Shown here: positions 9,690 through 20,065 of the stretch, piece after piece
How the letters are laid out: every line of letters begins with the position of its first letter
How positions within the stretch are numbered: the stretch's first letter is position 1
DNA from: Sorex araneus
Taxonomy: Eukaryota; Chordata; Mammalia; Eulipotyphla; Soricidae
Reading direction: 5' to 3'
DNA length: 64,000 bases
Assembly (NCBI RefSeq): GCF_027595985.1
Contig: NC_073305.1
Coordinates: 31,768,939 to 31,832,938 of the forward strand
Position numbers and translations under genes: made by a program
Notes under the pieces: model-generated
What the model was told of the DNA's origin: nothing
The model's input: only the letters and a program-made list of their open reading frames with translations
The model's database searches: none

Positions 9690-10230
9690 GACTCACCAGT
9701 GCATCGTGGGGGCGGCGGGGCAGGTGCGCTGAGCCACCCTGTACCCCCCGCCTAGACACCTCACTCCGGAGTGGGCTGCGCGTGCTCGGAGACACGGGGG
9801 TCTGCGCGTCCTGGGCAAACGTGGTCTGGGATGACCACGCCGTGTGACTGCGCTATGACCGTGCAAACCCGCGAGCCCCACGGTGCGGCCCCACCCGGGC
9901 CTGTGGCAGGTCAGGGTGTCGCCCCGGAAGTCAGGCGGAAGCCGCGGGGGCCCACAAGGGGAGCAGCTGCTTCCTCCAGAGTCCGGGGCCTCCTAGGGTC
10001 CCCTGCCCGCAGCCCCAAAACCGAGCGGCGCCGCCCCCTGGTGGCCAGCGGGGAGCAGCAGCGCCCTCTGGTGACAGAGGGCGGAACAGCGCCGGTCCCT
10101 GGTGGCCAGTGGGGAGTAACGTAGGCCCCGGGTGGCCAGCGGAGAGCAGCGCCGCCCTCTAGTGGCCAGTGGTGAGTAATGCCAGCCCTGGTGGCCGGGC
10201 CCAGGGCCGGGAGGTGGCAGGTGAGCCACA
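9690..10230. other. CpG-rich patch between CMTM7 and CMTM6
   Basis: A GC- and CpG-rich segment with no SINE, no convincing exon and no gene start. It holds the CTCF-like array at its right end. Possible ORFs here lack splice or family support. Confidence 0.6.
10028..10200 (-). promoter_or_regulatory. Tandem array of six CTCF-like motifs, 30-bp period
   Basis: On the minus strand the units read TGGCCACCAGGGGGCGGC (10030-10047), GTCACCAGAGGGCGC (10061-10075), GGCCACCAGGGACCGGC (10091-10107), GGCCACCCGGGGCCTA (10122-10137), TGGCCACTAGAGGGCGGC (10151-10168) and GGCCACCAGGGCTGGC (10181-10196). The established CTCF consensus is about TGGCCACCAGGGGGCGCTA. Units 1, 2 and 5 match the core well; units 3, 4 and 6 are weaker. 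All six point the same way, and spacing is 29-31 bp. It lies in a CpG-rich patch between the 3' ends of CMTM7 and CMTM6. Binding is inferred from motif only. Confidence 0.72.
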
Positions 10231-10379
10231 ATGGAAGGATTCCACGTTCAGATTCGGAGCAACCGCTATACCTCTGACTCTGGACCTCAGGTGCATACAG
10301 TGTTATAGTCACAGTCCCTGGTACCTCACACACTCGCACGCTGAGAGTGATCCACGCGTGGCCCTTTCTCCCGACTAGC

Positions 10380-10550
10380 TTTGTTTTGTTTGGGGGCCAC
10401 ACCCAGCAACGCTCAGGGGGTTCCTCCTGGCTCTGCGCTCAGGAATTACTCCTGGAAGTGCTCGGGGGCCATATGGGATGCCGGGGATCGAACCCAGGTT
10501 GGCCACATGCAAAGCAAACGTCCTGCCTGCTGCACTATCACTCCAGCCCC
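10380..10550 (-). mobile_element. SINE (SOR-type)
   Basis: TTTGGGGGCCACACCCAGC to CTATCACTCCAGCCCC. It lies just outside the CpG-rich patch. Confidence 0.85.
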
Positions 10551-10659
10551 TCTTCATACGCGTTTGCTAATGTCATCAGCATGGCATTAGTTATCAGCTA
10601 CTTCTAGCTGTAAAACCTCTCATTGCTCCTGTGTTGCTCCCGTTTCTCTTACATCTCTC

Positions 10660-10738
10660 TTGCCCTGCACTTGGGAATCACTCCCAGAGGGACCCCGTGC
10701 AAAGCAAGCGCCCTACCCACTATACTATCGCTCGCACC
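10660..10738 (-). mobile_element. SINE fragment
   Basis: Joins CACTTGGGAATCACTCCCAG to GTGCAAAGCAAGCGCC; middle deleted. Confidence 0.6.
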
Positions 10739-10791
10739 CACTCACCACCTCTTTTTGAGCTGTCGCGCTAGTGAAACTACATGCATTGCTT

Positions 10792-10891
10792 TAGGGCTGA
10801 GATCTTTGCAGACAGCCAACCCCACTGAACCCCCATGTGGCCCCTAAGCCAGGAGTAAGCCCTGAGCACTGCCGGCTATGTCCCCCACAAA
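10792..10891 (+). mobile_element. SINE 3' fragment
   Basis: AGCCAGGAGTAAGCCCTGAG with a CCCCCACAAAAAC end. Confidence 0.55.
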
Positions 10892-10933
10892 AACAAATTT
10901 TCTTTTTACAAAATGCTTGTCATTATAGCAACT

Positions 10934-11055
10934 GTTGGGGTGGGAGAGACAATGCAGGCGTAAGGCACTGACTCGGGTTTGGTATCTACCACCACCAGTG
11001 GTCCCTCAGAGCAGAGCATCAGAGGGGCTCTGCATACTGCAGGGCGTGAGCTAAT
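10934..11055 (+). mobile_element. SINE (old, degraded)
   Basis: GGGGTGGGAGAGACAATGCA head, GACTCGGGTTTGGTATC box B relic. Confidence 0.5.
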
Positions 11056-11502
11056 CTCTTTGCCCAGCACCCCCAAAGTCATTTGTGTCGTGGCCTTCCA
11101 ATAAGCCTCAGCCCTTCAGCCTGACTGTGGACTGCATGAGAGGTGCAGTACAAGCCAAGAGACACCCTGCAGGCAGCATTCATGTGGAAAATACAGTTTT
11201 TAAACTTGGGAGTCGAGTCCCCCTAGGAAAAATGCACTGTACTGCTTACGGGCACAAGCCAATGAAAAATAAATTCACTCACAGCATAGAGAGAAAGCCG
11301 AGGAAGTAAAACAAAAATAAACTTTTGGACTGTAATGCCCACTCATGGTTAGCAGAAGGGAAGGGAAGAGGAGTGAGGAAACAGCTGACACCATCTGAGG
11401 GAGAGAACTGGACTTTTCGAGGAGAACTTGAGGTAGCGCACGAAGGTGTGACTGACAATGATACACATCTGAAACTTAAGTAATGTTATAGGGTAAGGTC
11501 AC

Positions 11503-11677
11503 TTTTTATTGGGGATGGCAGGACCACACCTGGCCATATTCAAGGCTTACTCTTCGCTTTGCACTCGGGTATTACTTTTGGCAGTGCTCAGAGGACCTTA
11601 TGGGATGCTGGGGATTGAACCCAGGTCAACCAAATGCAAAGCAAGTGCCCTACCTGCTATACTATCACTCCGGCCCC
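11503..11677 (-). mobile_element. SINE (older SOR-type), first of a row of three
   Basis: GACCACACCTGGCCATATTC to ATCACTCCGGCCCC. Confidence 0.82.
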
Positions 11678-11688
11678 ATCAATGTCAC

Positions 11689-11863
11689 CTTTTTTTTTTA
11701 ATTTTTGGGTCACACCCGGTGATGCACAGGGGTTACTCCTGAGTCTGCACTCAGGAATTACTCCTGGCGGTGCTCAGGGGACCATACGGGACACTGGGAT
11801 TCGAACCCAGGTTGGCTGCATGCAAGGCAAACACCCTACCCGCTGTGCTATTGTTCCAGCCCC
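11689..11863 (-). mobile_element. SINE (SOR-type), second of three
   Basis: Preceded by TCAATGTCAC at 11679-11688 and followed by the same ten bases at 11864-11873. Confidence 0.92.
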
Positions 11864-11873
11864 TCAATGTCAC

Positions 11874-12059
11874 ATCTTTTTTTTTTTTTTTTTTGGGTTT
11901 TTGGGTCACACCCGGCGATGCACAGGGGTTACTCCTGGCTCTTCACTCAGGAATTACCCCTGGCAGTGCTCAGGGGACCATATGGGATGCTGGGATTAGA
12001 ACCCGGGTCGGCAGAGTGCAAGGCAAACGCCCTACCCACTGTGCTATGGCTCCAGCCCC
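11874..12059 (-). mobile_element. SINE (SOR-type), third of three
   Basis: Flanked by the 15-bp direct repeat TCAATGTCACATCTT (11864-11878 and 12060-12074). Confidence 0.92.
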
Positions 12060-12440
12060 TCAATGTCACATCTTAAAGTCAATTTTCCCATGTTAAATTG
12101 TTTTGGGGCCATCATTTTACAAAAAAAAAAAAAAATCAAACTGGATATTTTGTTTCTAATTAAGGCACAATCCCTAACACATGCTTATGACAGAAACTGT
12201 TGACCCCCACTCCCAACCCAAACGGGACCTTTCACAGCCAACAAAACCAGTTTCATTCCAGCAACAGAAGGCGAGACGCTATTCCAGGCTCTTCACATCC
12301 TAATGGGAAGAACTTGATGGCTGGGAACCAATCTCTGACAAAAATTACAGTAAGTGATGTACAGAAGAGGATCTAATGTCTCCTAGTAAGACAAGTAGGT
12401 GAAGTCCACCAGGGGGTTTCTGGGAGAAAGGAAGCCCTTA

Positions 12441-12620
12441 GGGCTGGTGATTATGGGTCTAACGCTCTTCACCCAAACAGTACAGCTTGCTTTGCAAGCA
12501 GTGACCCGGCTTCCATCCCTGGCACCCCATATAGTTCCCCTGGCACCACAGGAGTGATCCCCGAGTACAGTCATGAGTCAGCCCTGAGCACAGCTGGGGG
12601 TGGCCTCCAAATCAAAATGA
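12441..12620 (+). mobile_element. SINE (older)
   Basis: GGGCTGGTGATTATGGGTC head to GCTGGGGGTGGCCTCC. Confidence 0.65.
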
Positions 12621-12647
12621 GCCAAAAAAAAAAGGAACTTCAGAGAT

Positions 12648-12890
12648 ACAGGGCTGGATAGCACAGCGGTTGGGCGTTCGCCTTTCACGCGGCCGACCCG
12701 TGTTCAATTCCTCCGCCCCTCTCGGAGAGCCCAGCAAGCTACCGAGAGTATCAAGCCTGCACAGCAGAGCCTGGCAGGCTACCCGTGTATATTGATATGC
12801 CAAAAACAGTAACAATAAGTCTCTCAACGAGAGACGTTACTGGTGCCTGCTTGAACAAATCGATGAGCAACGGGATGACAGTGACAGAGG
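12648..12890 (+). mobile_element. Tail-type SINE, full length
   Basis: Head GGGCTGGATAGCACAGCGG, then CTCTCGGAGAGCCCAGCAAG and GATATGCCAAAAACAG, ends GGGATGACAGTGACAG. Imperfect flanking repeat CAGAGATACAG / CAGAGGTACAG. Confidence 0.87.
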
Positions 12891-12954
12891 TACAGAACAA
12901 TCAACAATGTCTTTTGGCTTCAGTCTTGCTATGGGAGCAGATGGTGATGCCGGT

Positions 12955-13160
12955 CACTACAGACAGATCAGGGGTGGGGCACCTTTCCTGCCTGGGGCCA
13001 TATGGTTGTTTATAACATCATTATTCACAGGCCATACAATATAGGCAGACGGCCACAGGCAGCCACTATAGACAGATCAGGGTGGGGCACCTTTCCTGCC
13101 CAGGGCCATTTGGTTGTTTATAACATCATTATTCACAGGCCATACAATACAGGCAGATCT
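12955..13160. repeat. Tandem duplication, 109-bp period, two copies
   Basis: Copies start at CACTACAGACAGATCAGG (12955) and CACTATAGACAGATCAGG (13064). They include GGTTGTTTATAACATCATTA in both and differ by a few bases, so the duplication is fairly recent. Confidence 0.9.
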
Positions 13161-13288
13161 GCAAGGGGCAGCCAAGCAGCAGCACGTGTCTGCCCTCTCC
13201 TGCACCGGGGCCAGCACTCATATCCTCACTGGCCTTATACAGTCCGAGGGCCCCACATTCTCCACTCCTGGCATAGAAAGTGAATCAG

Positions 13289-13465
13289 GGGGCTGGAGTG
13301 ATAGCACAGCAGGAAGGGCATTTGCCTTGCACGTGGCCAACCCAGGTTCGATTTCCAGCATCCCATATGGCCCCCTGAGCACCGCCAGGGGTAGTTCCTG
13401 AGTGTAGAGCCAGGAGTGATCCCTGTGCATCGCCCAGTGTAACCCAAAAAGAAAAAAAAAAAAAA
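13289..13465 (+). mobile_element. SINE (SOR-type), full length with TSD
   Basis: Flanked by the perfect 14-bp repeat AGAAAGTGAATCAG (13275-13288, 13466-13479). A-rich tail. Confidence 0.94.
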
Positions 13466-13597
13466 AGAAAGTGAATCAGTCCCGTGGACAGGGAGTCACA
13501 GAGTCACAGGAGATAGATGGGCATGCAAGCACTGGGGTTCCGCTGATGCCTGAGCCACCAGTCATGGAACTGCCCTACCCACACTTTGTTGTCCTGT

Positions 13598-13740
13598 TGG
13601 TTTTGGGGGGTCACATGCAGCATTGCTCAGGGAGCACTCCTGGCAGGGCTCAAAGAACCATGTGAGGCGGGGGACTGAACCCAGGTCAGCCATGTGCAAG
13701 ACATGTGCAAGATAATACCCGCTGCAGTATCGCTCCACCC
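13598..13740 (-). mobile_element. SINE (older)
   Basis: GGGGGGTCACATGCAGC to CAGTATCGCTCCACCC; duplicates GACATGTGCAAGA internally. Confidence 0.75.
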
Positions 13741-13847
13741 ATGCCCAGACTTCTTGTGAAATTAACTTTTCCTTACTATTTAAGAGTAGTTGCTTTGGTT
13801 CCTTGCAATTGACTATGTGGTATATAATGCTATTCACCACACACACA

Positions 13848-13985
13848 GGGCCGGAGAGACAGTAAGAGAGTTAGGTGTTACCCGTGCATGTGGCTGACCC
13901 CTGTTTGGTCACCAGCAACACACAAGGCCCCTCTGGGCACCACCAGAAGTGGTCCCCGAGAACACCTGGGTGTGGCCCCCCAAAC
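13848..13985 (+). mobile_element. SINE (older)
   Basis: GGCCGGAGAGACAGTAAGAG to GGGTGTGGCCCCCCAAAC. Confidence 0.75.
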
Positions 13986-14001
13986 TAAAGTAAGACAAAG
14001 A

Positions 14002-14160
14002 AGGGCCAGAGCGATAGTATAGCGGGGAGGGTATTTGCCTTGCATGTGGCCAACCCGGGTTCGATCCCTGGCATCCCATATACAGTCCCCTGAGAACCAG
14101 AAGTAATTCCTGAGTGCAGAGCTAGGTACTGCTGAGTATTTGTTTGCTCCAAAACAAAAT
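14002..14160 (+). mobile_element. SINE (SOR-type)
   Basis: GGGCCAGAGCGATAGTATAG, box B GGGTTCGATCCCTGG; 3' end altered. Confidence 0.85.
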
Positions 14161-14177
14161 CCACATAGTGAGATTTG

Positions 14178-14358
14178 GAGGCTGGAGAGAGAGTACAGAG
14201 GGTAAGGCGCTTGCCTTGCACACCGCTGACCTGAGTTTGATCCCCAGCATTCCACATGGCTACCTGAGCACTACCAGGAGTGATCCCTGAGTGCAAAGCC
14301 AGGAGCAACCCCTGAGCATTGCGGGTGTGGCCCAAAAAACAAAACAAAACAAAAAAGA
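14178..14358 (+). mobile_element. SINE (SOR-type)
   Basis: GAGGCTGGAGAGAGAGTACAG to GGGTGTGGCCCAAAAAAC with AAAAC-repeat tail. Confidence 0.87.
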
Positions 14359-14923
14359 CAAGACAGAGCAAAAAACAAAAGGCAAAACTAAAGAATGTAC
14401 GGATTCCAGTGAGTTCTTGACGCTATAAAGACTTTGTTCTTCTCACACGGGCCGGAGGCAGGGATTTCTGCACACTACACAAATAGTTGTTTACCAGAAC
14501 CACCCAAGTTTACCTCACACTTTTCTAATCACCCAACAGTCTGAAAGAGAATGTGCACAATTTGTTTTCAGCATTGTTACCCAGGTCAAGAAATGTGGTG
14601 CGGAGTCCAAATTTGCTGCTTTGTTAGTATCTGAAGGCGTTTAGTCCTAACATTCTTTTGTGATTCTTCACAGGGCTTTAAAAAATGTCGATTCTATGTG
14701 TATTCTACTGGCCCCAAAGAGGGACAGCCGTGCCTAGGGATGGCGTGACTGTTCTGGTCCCTGGCCACCATCCACGGGCAGACCCAAGTCCAGGGCTCCA
14801 GACAAACACCCTTCAAGGCCAGAGCCCAAATGCCAGGGTGGGGGAGGGGAGGCCAGCTTGCACTCAGCAACATGCTTCTGTGAAACAACAACTACAGAGA
14901 TACGGACATTTTCATAAAACGGA

Positions 14924-14929
14924 TTTATT
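14924..14929 (-). terminator. CMTM6: Poly(A) signal AATAAA of CMTM6
   Basis: The plus strand reads TTTATT, that is AATAAA on the gene strand, at the far end of the low-repeat 3'UTR. The choice over internal hexamers is inferred from 3'UTR length and the loss of SINE-poor sequence beyond it. Confidence 0.6.
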
Positions 14930-16479
14930 TAAAAAGACTACAAAATTTGACAAGATAAAAAAGACCCACAGGAATTACACTGATAAATACAAAAGAGATT
15001 GGAGATGAACAATGTGAAATGACACATCCCAGGTCTTCAAGCCGAAAGCAACTGAGGTGTAGCAATTACAGAATGTCTCTACCCTAGAGAAATTTCCCTC
15101 ATAATTTCCGGGACTGCTCCTCACGGTTTGTGGAGAACATAACTGGGAACACTAACCTGCGGCGCTAAAGAACCATTTGCAATCTGCGTGTCTTGCGTGT
15201 GCTCTTGGCTCTTTGGAGCACTGGTTCCGGTCCCTGCTTCTCCTGAGCTACCTATTTCCACAGTGGCGAGCACAGGAGACTCATTAGTGACGGGCAATGT
15301 GAAGCGACAGGAAGGACCCGAGAACACACTCACTTTCTGGGGATGAAAGGACGAAGGGGCCAGCTCCCAGGACCACGTTTGCCCCCATGAAACAGAGAAG
15401 CAAAACCTCCGAACAAAGAGTTTCCGCTCAGTGCCAACAGGCTGTAGGGCTGCAGTCAGCCAAGGACGCTGGTCCCAGGCAGCCCTGCCAATGCAGGGGT
15501 GCAGACCCTGTGGAGCACGTGTGGTCTGGTGAGGACACTGAAAACGCCACTGGCACCGTTTCTTGGGCACGGGTATCTGAAGCCACCCCAGACACAGCTG
15601 TCCCTGCTCTGAGGTGGGAGAACCCGAGAATACAGCCTCCGGCTGGCTTCATCCTCCCTGACACGGGGTGGTAGTGACAGCACCTCTAGAGTCCACACGG
15701 GGACACAAATGGATCCTGGGCCAGGAAGACCGGGCAGAAGGCATGTGTCTGGTCATCAAGGCCAATTTCTGAGATTCATCTAAGGCCACATTAGCCACAC
15801 AACGGGCAGGTGGGCGGGATTAAGCATAGGGTCACTCGTGGCTCTCCCGCCGGGACAGGGTTCCCAGAAACAGACAGAAGGCCCAGACCTGGACCCGAGC
15901 CGGATGTGACTCACAGGCTGTCGCCACAGCACGAGCCCTGGGTCCAAAGTCCGGGCGGAAGGCACCTGCTCTGTGAAGCGCCTGCTCAGAAAGGCCTGCC
16001 GGCTCCGAGGCAGACTGGCGGCAACAGAGATAAAACCGACTGAGAAGGGCCTGCTGGGAATGGTCCGACCGGCCCGACACTGCTGACAGGGCGGACCCAG
16101 GCAGGATTCTCTGAGTGCACTTCAGGAGTGTCTCCTCCAGAGGGAGGAAGGAGCAACGCCAGAGGGAGCGAGAAGGCGCCACCTCTGACTGGGCGGGAGG
16201 CAGAGTCAGGGCCCCTCTGGGGTCTCAAAAGGAAGCACCGTTTCAAGGAAGCGAGAGACCCGAAGGCTGGAGACGCTTCCTGAAAAATGAAGGGGGGCCA
16301 GGAGTGTGCTTCGGCCACAGGACCTATGTCTGGGGGAGTGAGACCCCGGGCTGATTATTTGCAACGCCCCAACCCCAAACAGGAATCACTGTTTCAAAGG
16401 AACCGCTGACAGGATCTTCCAGGCCTGGGCTAACTTCAGGAAAAATGATCGAATAACTCTTTTTAAAAAGAATTACGAA

Positions 16480-16664
16480 CCCTTCTTTTCTTTTCTTTCT
16501 TTTTTTTCTTTTTTGAGGGGGGGGTGGTTGGGGCTACACCTGGCTATGCTCAGGAATCACGCCTGACAGGCTCAGGGGAGCATATGGGGTGCTAGGGATC
16601 GAACCTGGATGGGGTGCCCAATGCAAGGAACCGCCCTAAATGCTGTACTATCTTTCCAGCCTCC
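16480..16664 (-). mobile_element. SINE inside CMTM6 3'UTR, same strand as gene
   Basis: T-rich start, GGGGCTACACCTGGCTATGC, to CTATCTTTCCAGCCTCC. Diverged. Because it lies on the gene strand, the mature mRNA should contain it in sense orientation. Confidence 0.78.
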
Positions 16665-17548
16665 AAGGCTTTGTTTTCTAATTCATAGCATGAACTGACC
16701 TCTAGAGATACTGGGGGTTGAAACCTCTGTAACATGAAAGGTAGCCTTTCTTATCTTTGGTCCATAGGTATAGTAGCTTTTTATCCACTTTTCTCTGTGT
16801 CATATAAAAATCTTAAGTGTTGTTTTTTTTTCTTGATATCAACAACAGTAAAAGTGCATATAAACACGGGGTGCTGGGGGTTATTGCTTTTATACATAAA
16901 AAATACCAACACCTCCCACATATTTTTCTACTAGAAAGTCTCAGAAAGAGGTAATAATTATCCTAAAATTACCCTATAACTTTAAGGCTGAGTGAAATAT
17001 AGTAAAACCTGGTTATTACCTTTAAAGGGGAAAAAAAAACCTAGAAAACATTTTAGTGATCTTTTAAACTGTACATTACAAACCTAATCATCAAAACAAA
17101 GTCATAACTAAACATTTTTTTTTAAATTCTAAATGGATGAACTTAATCAAGCTGTTTATAGAATTCTAAAGCATAATTTGAAAGCTAAGTCTATTAACAA
17201 TGATAAGAGTAATTTATTGGCAGCTGAGTTCATGTCACCTAAAGAAACAATTGCCCCACTCCAAAAACAAAACCTCCACACACTCCATTTGACGTATTCA
17301 ACCGTTATAAAAAAACAAGAACAAAAACCTAAAAATGTGTTTTAAGGGAAACAAAACAAAACAAACCCCCCAAAAACCCCCTCTCTGGCTTAATCTGTGG
17401 TGACGGATACAAAGTCCAATATTGACAAAACTGCCCCCGGGCCCTTCCCCCTGCGCTCCCCTATAAAGTGGTTTTACAGGAATAAAATCCCTCCAGGCCA
17501 CCTGCGCCACACGGCCACCCATGGGTGACACGTGCCCCCGGAGAGTTC

Positions 17549-17683
17549 TCAGCAATTGAGCGGCTCCGTGAGGGCCGTCTTGGGAGCTGCCTCTGGCTTG
17601 TTCATGTCGGAATCCCGTCGTTTCGCCAAGTGCATGTTGACGGCGTCAGCTATGAACGCAAAACTTCCCAGGAACCCAAACAC
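17549..17683 (-). CDS. CMTM6: CMTM6 last coding exon (helix 4, cytosolic tail, stop)
   Basis: There are 44 codons and a TGA at 17551-17549. It begins VFGFLGSFAFIADAVN and ends ALTEPLNC. The ALTEPLN motif matches the human C-terminus. The final residue is Cys, where human has Ala as I recall. The basic stretch AKRRDSDMNKP follows the helix as expected for a cytosolic tail. The acceptor is TTCTTCCTAG. Confidence 0.94.
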   Translation of the reverse strand: MFGFLGSFAFIADAVNMHLAKRRDSDMNKPEAAPKTALTEPLNC

Positions 17684-17805
17684 CTAGGAAGAAAGGGGGG
17701 AAAGGTTACGTGACAAATTTGAGGGTCTCATCTCATTTCCTACTGGGCTTAGGAAGCTTCACACGAGCCAGAATTCATGATTACCTAATATATTGTGCTC
17801 CTAAC

Positions 17806-17890
17806 TTCTGTTTGGGTCCCACCCAGCGGTGCTCAGGGCTTACTCTTGGCTCTGTGCTCAGGGATCACTCCTGGTGGGGCTCAGGTGGCA
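17806..17890 (-). mobile_element. SINE 3' half
   Basis: GGGTCCCACCCAGCGGTGC to CACTCCTGGTGGGGCTCAGG; head missing. Confidence 0.7.
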
Positions 17891-17914
17891 AGCTTCCTAC
17901 CATGGGCCAGTCCT

Positions 17915-18690
17915 CCTGGCCCTTGTTTCTACTGTCTCCGGGTATTATTCACATATGGGGTGTTTTGTTGGTTTTTTTTTTTTCATATACCAAGAATGAG
18001 TGCCGTCATTCTATGTTTCTCCTTCTCCATCAGGCCCATTTCATCCAGTATGATACTCTCCATTTCCATCCATGGAGAAGCAAATTCCTCGACTTCAATT
18101 TTCCTCCCAGCTGCAAAGTGTTCCATTGTGCAGATGGACCATAGTTTCTCTAGCCACTCACCTGCTCTCGGGCACTTGGTTGTTTCCAGACTCTGTCTAC
18201 TGTGAACAGTGCTACAGCTAACACTGGAGTGCAGATGACTTTTCTACAGTGTGTTTTGGGGCCACTAGGGTATATTCCCAGGAGTGGTACTGCTGAATCA
18301 TATGGAAGTTCAATTTCTAGCTTTTTGAGGAATATTTATATTGTTTTCCAGAAAGGCTGGACCAATCTGCACTCCCACCAGCAGTGAATGAATCCCTTTT
18401 TCTCTGCATCTATGGATGCACTGGTTTTTATTTAATTTGTGCCAGTCTCTGTGGCATGATGGTATTTCATCGGTTTTGATTTGCATCTCCCTAATGATTA
18501 GTGATATCGAGCATTTTTTCATGTGCCTTTGGGTCATTTGTATTTCTTCTTTAAAGAAGTTTCTATTCATCTCTTCTCCCCATATTTTGATGGAGTTAGA
18601 TTTTTTTTTTCCTTGTAAAGTTCTACCAGTGCCTTATATATCCTGTGCATTAACTAACCGCTTATCAGATGAGTGTTAGGTAAATAATAT
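17915..18690 (-). mobile_element. L1 fragment (3' region)
   Basis: The plus strand is the complement of the L1 3' region: CAGTATGATACTCTCCATTT, GAATATTTATATTGTTTTCC, TTTTGATTTGCATCTCCCTA, GAGCATTTTTTCATGTGCC, GCCTTATATATCCTGTGCA and a final ATCAGATG block. No intact reading frame. Confidence 0.88.
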
Positions 18691-19344
18691 CAGGGAAAAG
18701 TTTTTAAATTATAAAAAAAAAATTATTTGGTATACACTTTCAGGTTCAATTACTCCAGAGATGTTTTCCAATTATAACTGTGACAATATAATGACACAGC
18801 AACATAATGCGGTCACCTACTTCCTCTTCCCTAAATTACTTCCTCCTTACACTACTCATGTACGACCATGTATTCTGAGAATTCTGTCAACAGAAGGCAG
18901 AATTTAGCCTTCAAATTTAGCCTTTTCAATAGCAAAAAGTCCTCATGGAAAAGGGAGTCAAAGAAGAACGACTGAAAGAGACAGTGGCAGGGTGAGATGG
19001 CCGAGGGGGAAGAGGGGGCCAAGGGGGCGGGTGGGACCCAACAGGCTGAGGGCAGGCATGTGGGCAGCAGTGCCTGGACCCCTGAGCTCCACTCAGTATG
19101 GCCCCAAGCCAGAACCACACCAAGAGAAAACAGCTGCCACGGACGGGTCAGTGCTGGTGCTGAGAGCGCCACTCCACTCCTTACGCCTGCTGACAGCTTT
19201 GGACCTCAGTCCCAAACCTCCCACACCCCAAAATTATGTTTTATTACACTGTAAGGCTGGATACGCTTACCGTAAACATGTTTTAGATAATGGAATTATC
19301 AATCCCACCCCCACACTCAAGTCTCATGTCCTCTCCTCTCCAAA

Positions 19345-19528
19345 ACCTTTTTTTTTTCCCTTTCCTTCATTTTTTTGGTTTTTGGGCCACACCTGGCGGT
19401 TACTCCTGGCTTTGTACTCAGGGATCACCACTGGTGGGCTTGGGAAACCATATGGGGTCCCAGGATTTAACCGGGGCCAGCTGCATGCAAAGCAAGCACT
19501 CTACTTGCTGTACTATTTCTCTGGCCCC
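19345..19528 (-). mobile_element. SINE (SOR-type)
   Basis: TTTTTGGGCCACACCTGGC to TACTATTTCTCTGGCCCC. Confidence 0.85.
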
Positions 19529-20065
19529 TGTATTTTGTATTTTAATGATTAACCTTATCCTCTGTAATAAAAATGTGTATCTAGCTGAAACAAACCATAA
19601 GGCCCTATTAAATAAAACTTTCATTTTCTCTTCAACTGTTTCATGAGTCCTCTGATATTACTTACTGCTAAAACTGAATCATGGTCCAGCGTTCATTTTA
19701 TTGCTTGTTTTGCTTACAGAACTAAGAAGTCATGCTCAGATGAATAATCCTGCAATTTCCTGATCTTCTTTTGAGCTGTTTTATCATTAAAAAGTAGTAT
19801 AGTGACAACTTAATCAACTACCAGCTGACAACTTAATCAAATCTTCAATTCTGTCATGAACAAAGTATTAACTGGAATCCCACTGACTTGTGCAAGGATC
19901 TGTCACCCAGCAGCAGCCTATCATATTTAGAACTATGCACCAAAGTTCATTTGATCCTTCATGAGCAATTCTGAAATTCAAAAGGCTACAAAAACTCAAT
20001 GTTTCCATTATCTACTTAGCTTAAAATGGACATGAGGTGAAACTATTTGTAGTTCGTCTTTTTAG

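Larger units (their letters stand above)
7796..14904. other. CMTM7-CMTM6 convergent spacer
   Basis: No gene is seen. It holds SINEs, a CpG-rich patch with CTCF-like array (9690-10230), and a 109-bp tandem duplication (12955-13160). 7800-8165, 8300-8845, 11060-11500, 12075-12440 and 14360-14904 show no feature I can name apart from a G-rich run at 8590-8640. Confidence 0.7.
14905..17548 (-). other. CMTM6: CMTM6 3'UTR
   Basis: About 2.6 kb between the stop codon and AATAAA at 14924-14929, consistent with the long 3'UTR of this gene. It is low in repeats apart from one SINE at 16480-16664 that lies in the same strand as the gene. An upstream alternative AATAAA lies near 17213. 14905-16470 is unique sequence with no other feature I can name. 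Confidence 0.7.

Noticed and set aside
10028-10200. CRISPR-like array, from regular 30-bp spacing
   Set aside because: The genome is mammalian and units have no separate spacers; the shared core fits CTCF motifs and ordinary minisatellite structure.
11509-12096. Recurring peptides such as GYSWLCTQELLLAVLRGPYG and ACKANALPAVLSLQP in dozens of ORFs
   Set aside because: They look like a conserved protein family but are translations of the antisense SINE body in different copies; other frames give equally repeated peptides.
15121-16354. ORFs of 75-150 codons on both strands in the CMTM6 3'UTR
   Set aside because: No splice signals, no family match and overlap in opposite strands; they lie in a 3'UTR.
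17915-18690. Functional L1 ORF2
   Set aside because: Only the 3' region is present, with stops and frameshifts; no reverse-transcriptase motifs are visible in the window.
19061-19260. Possible retained exon in CMTM6 intron 3
   Set aside because: GC-rich open frame on + without matching splice sites; the CMTM6 frame closes perfectly without it.
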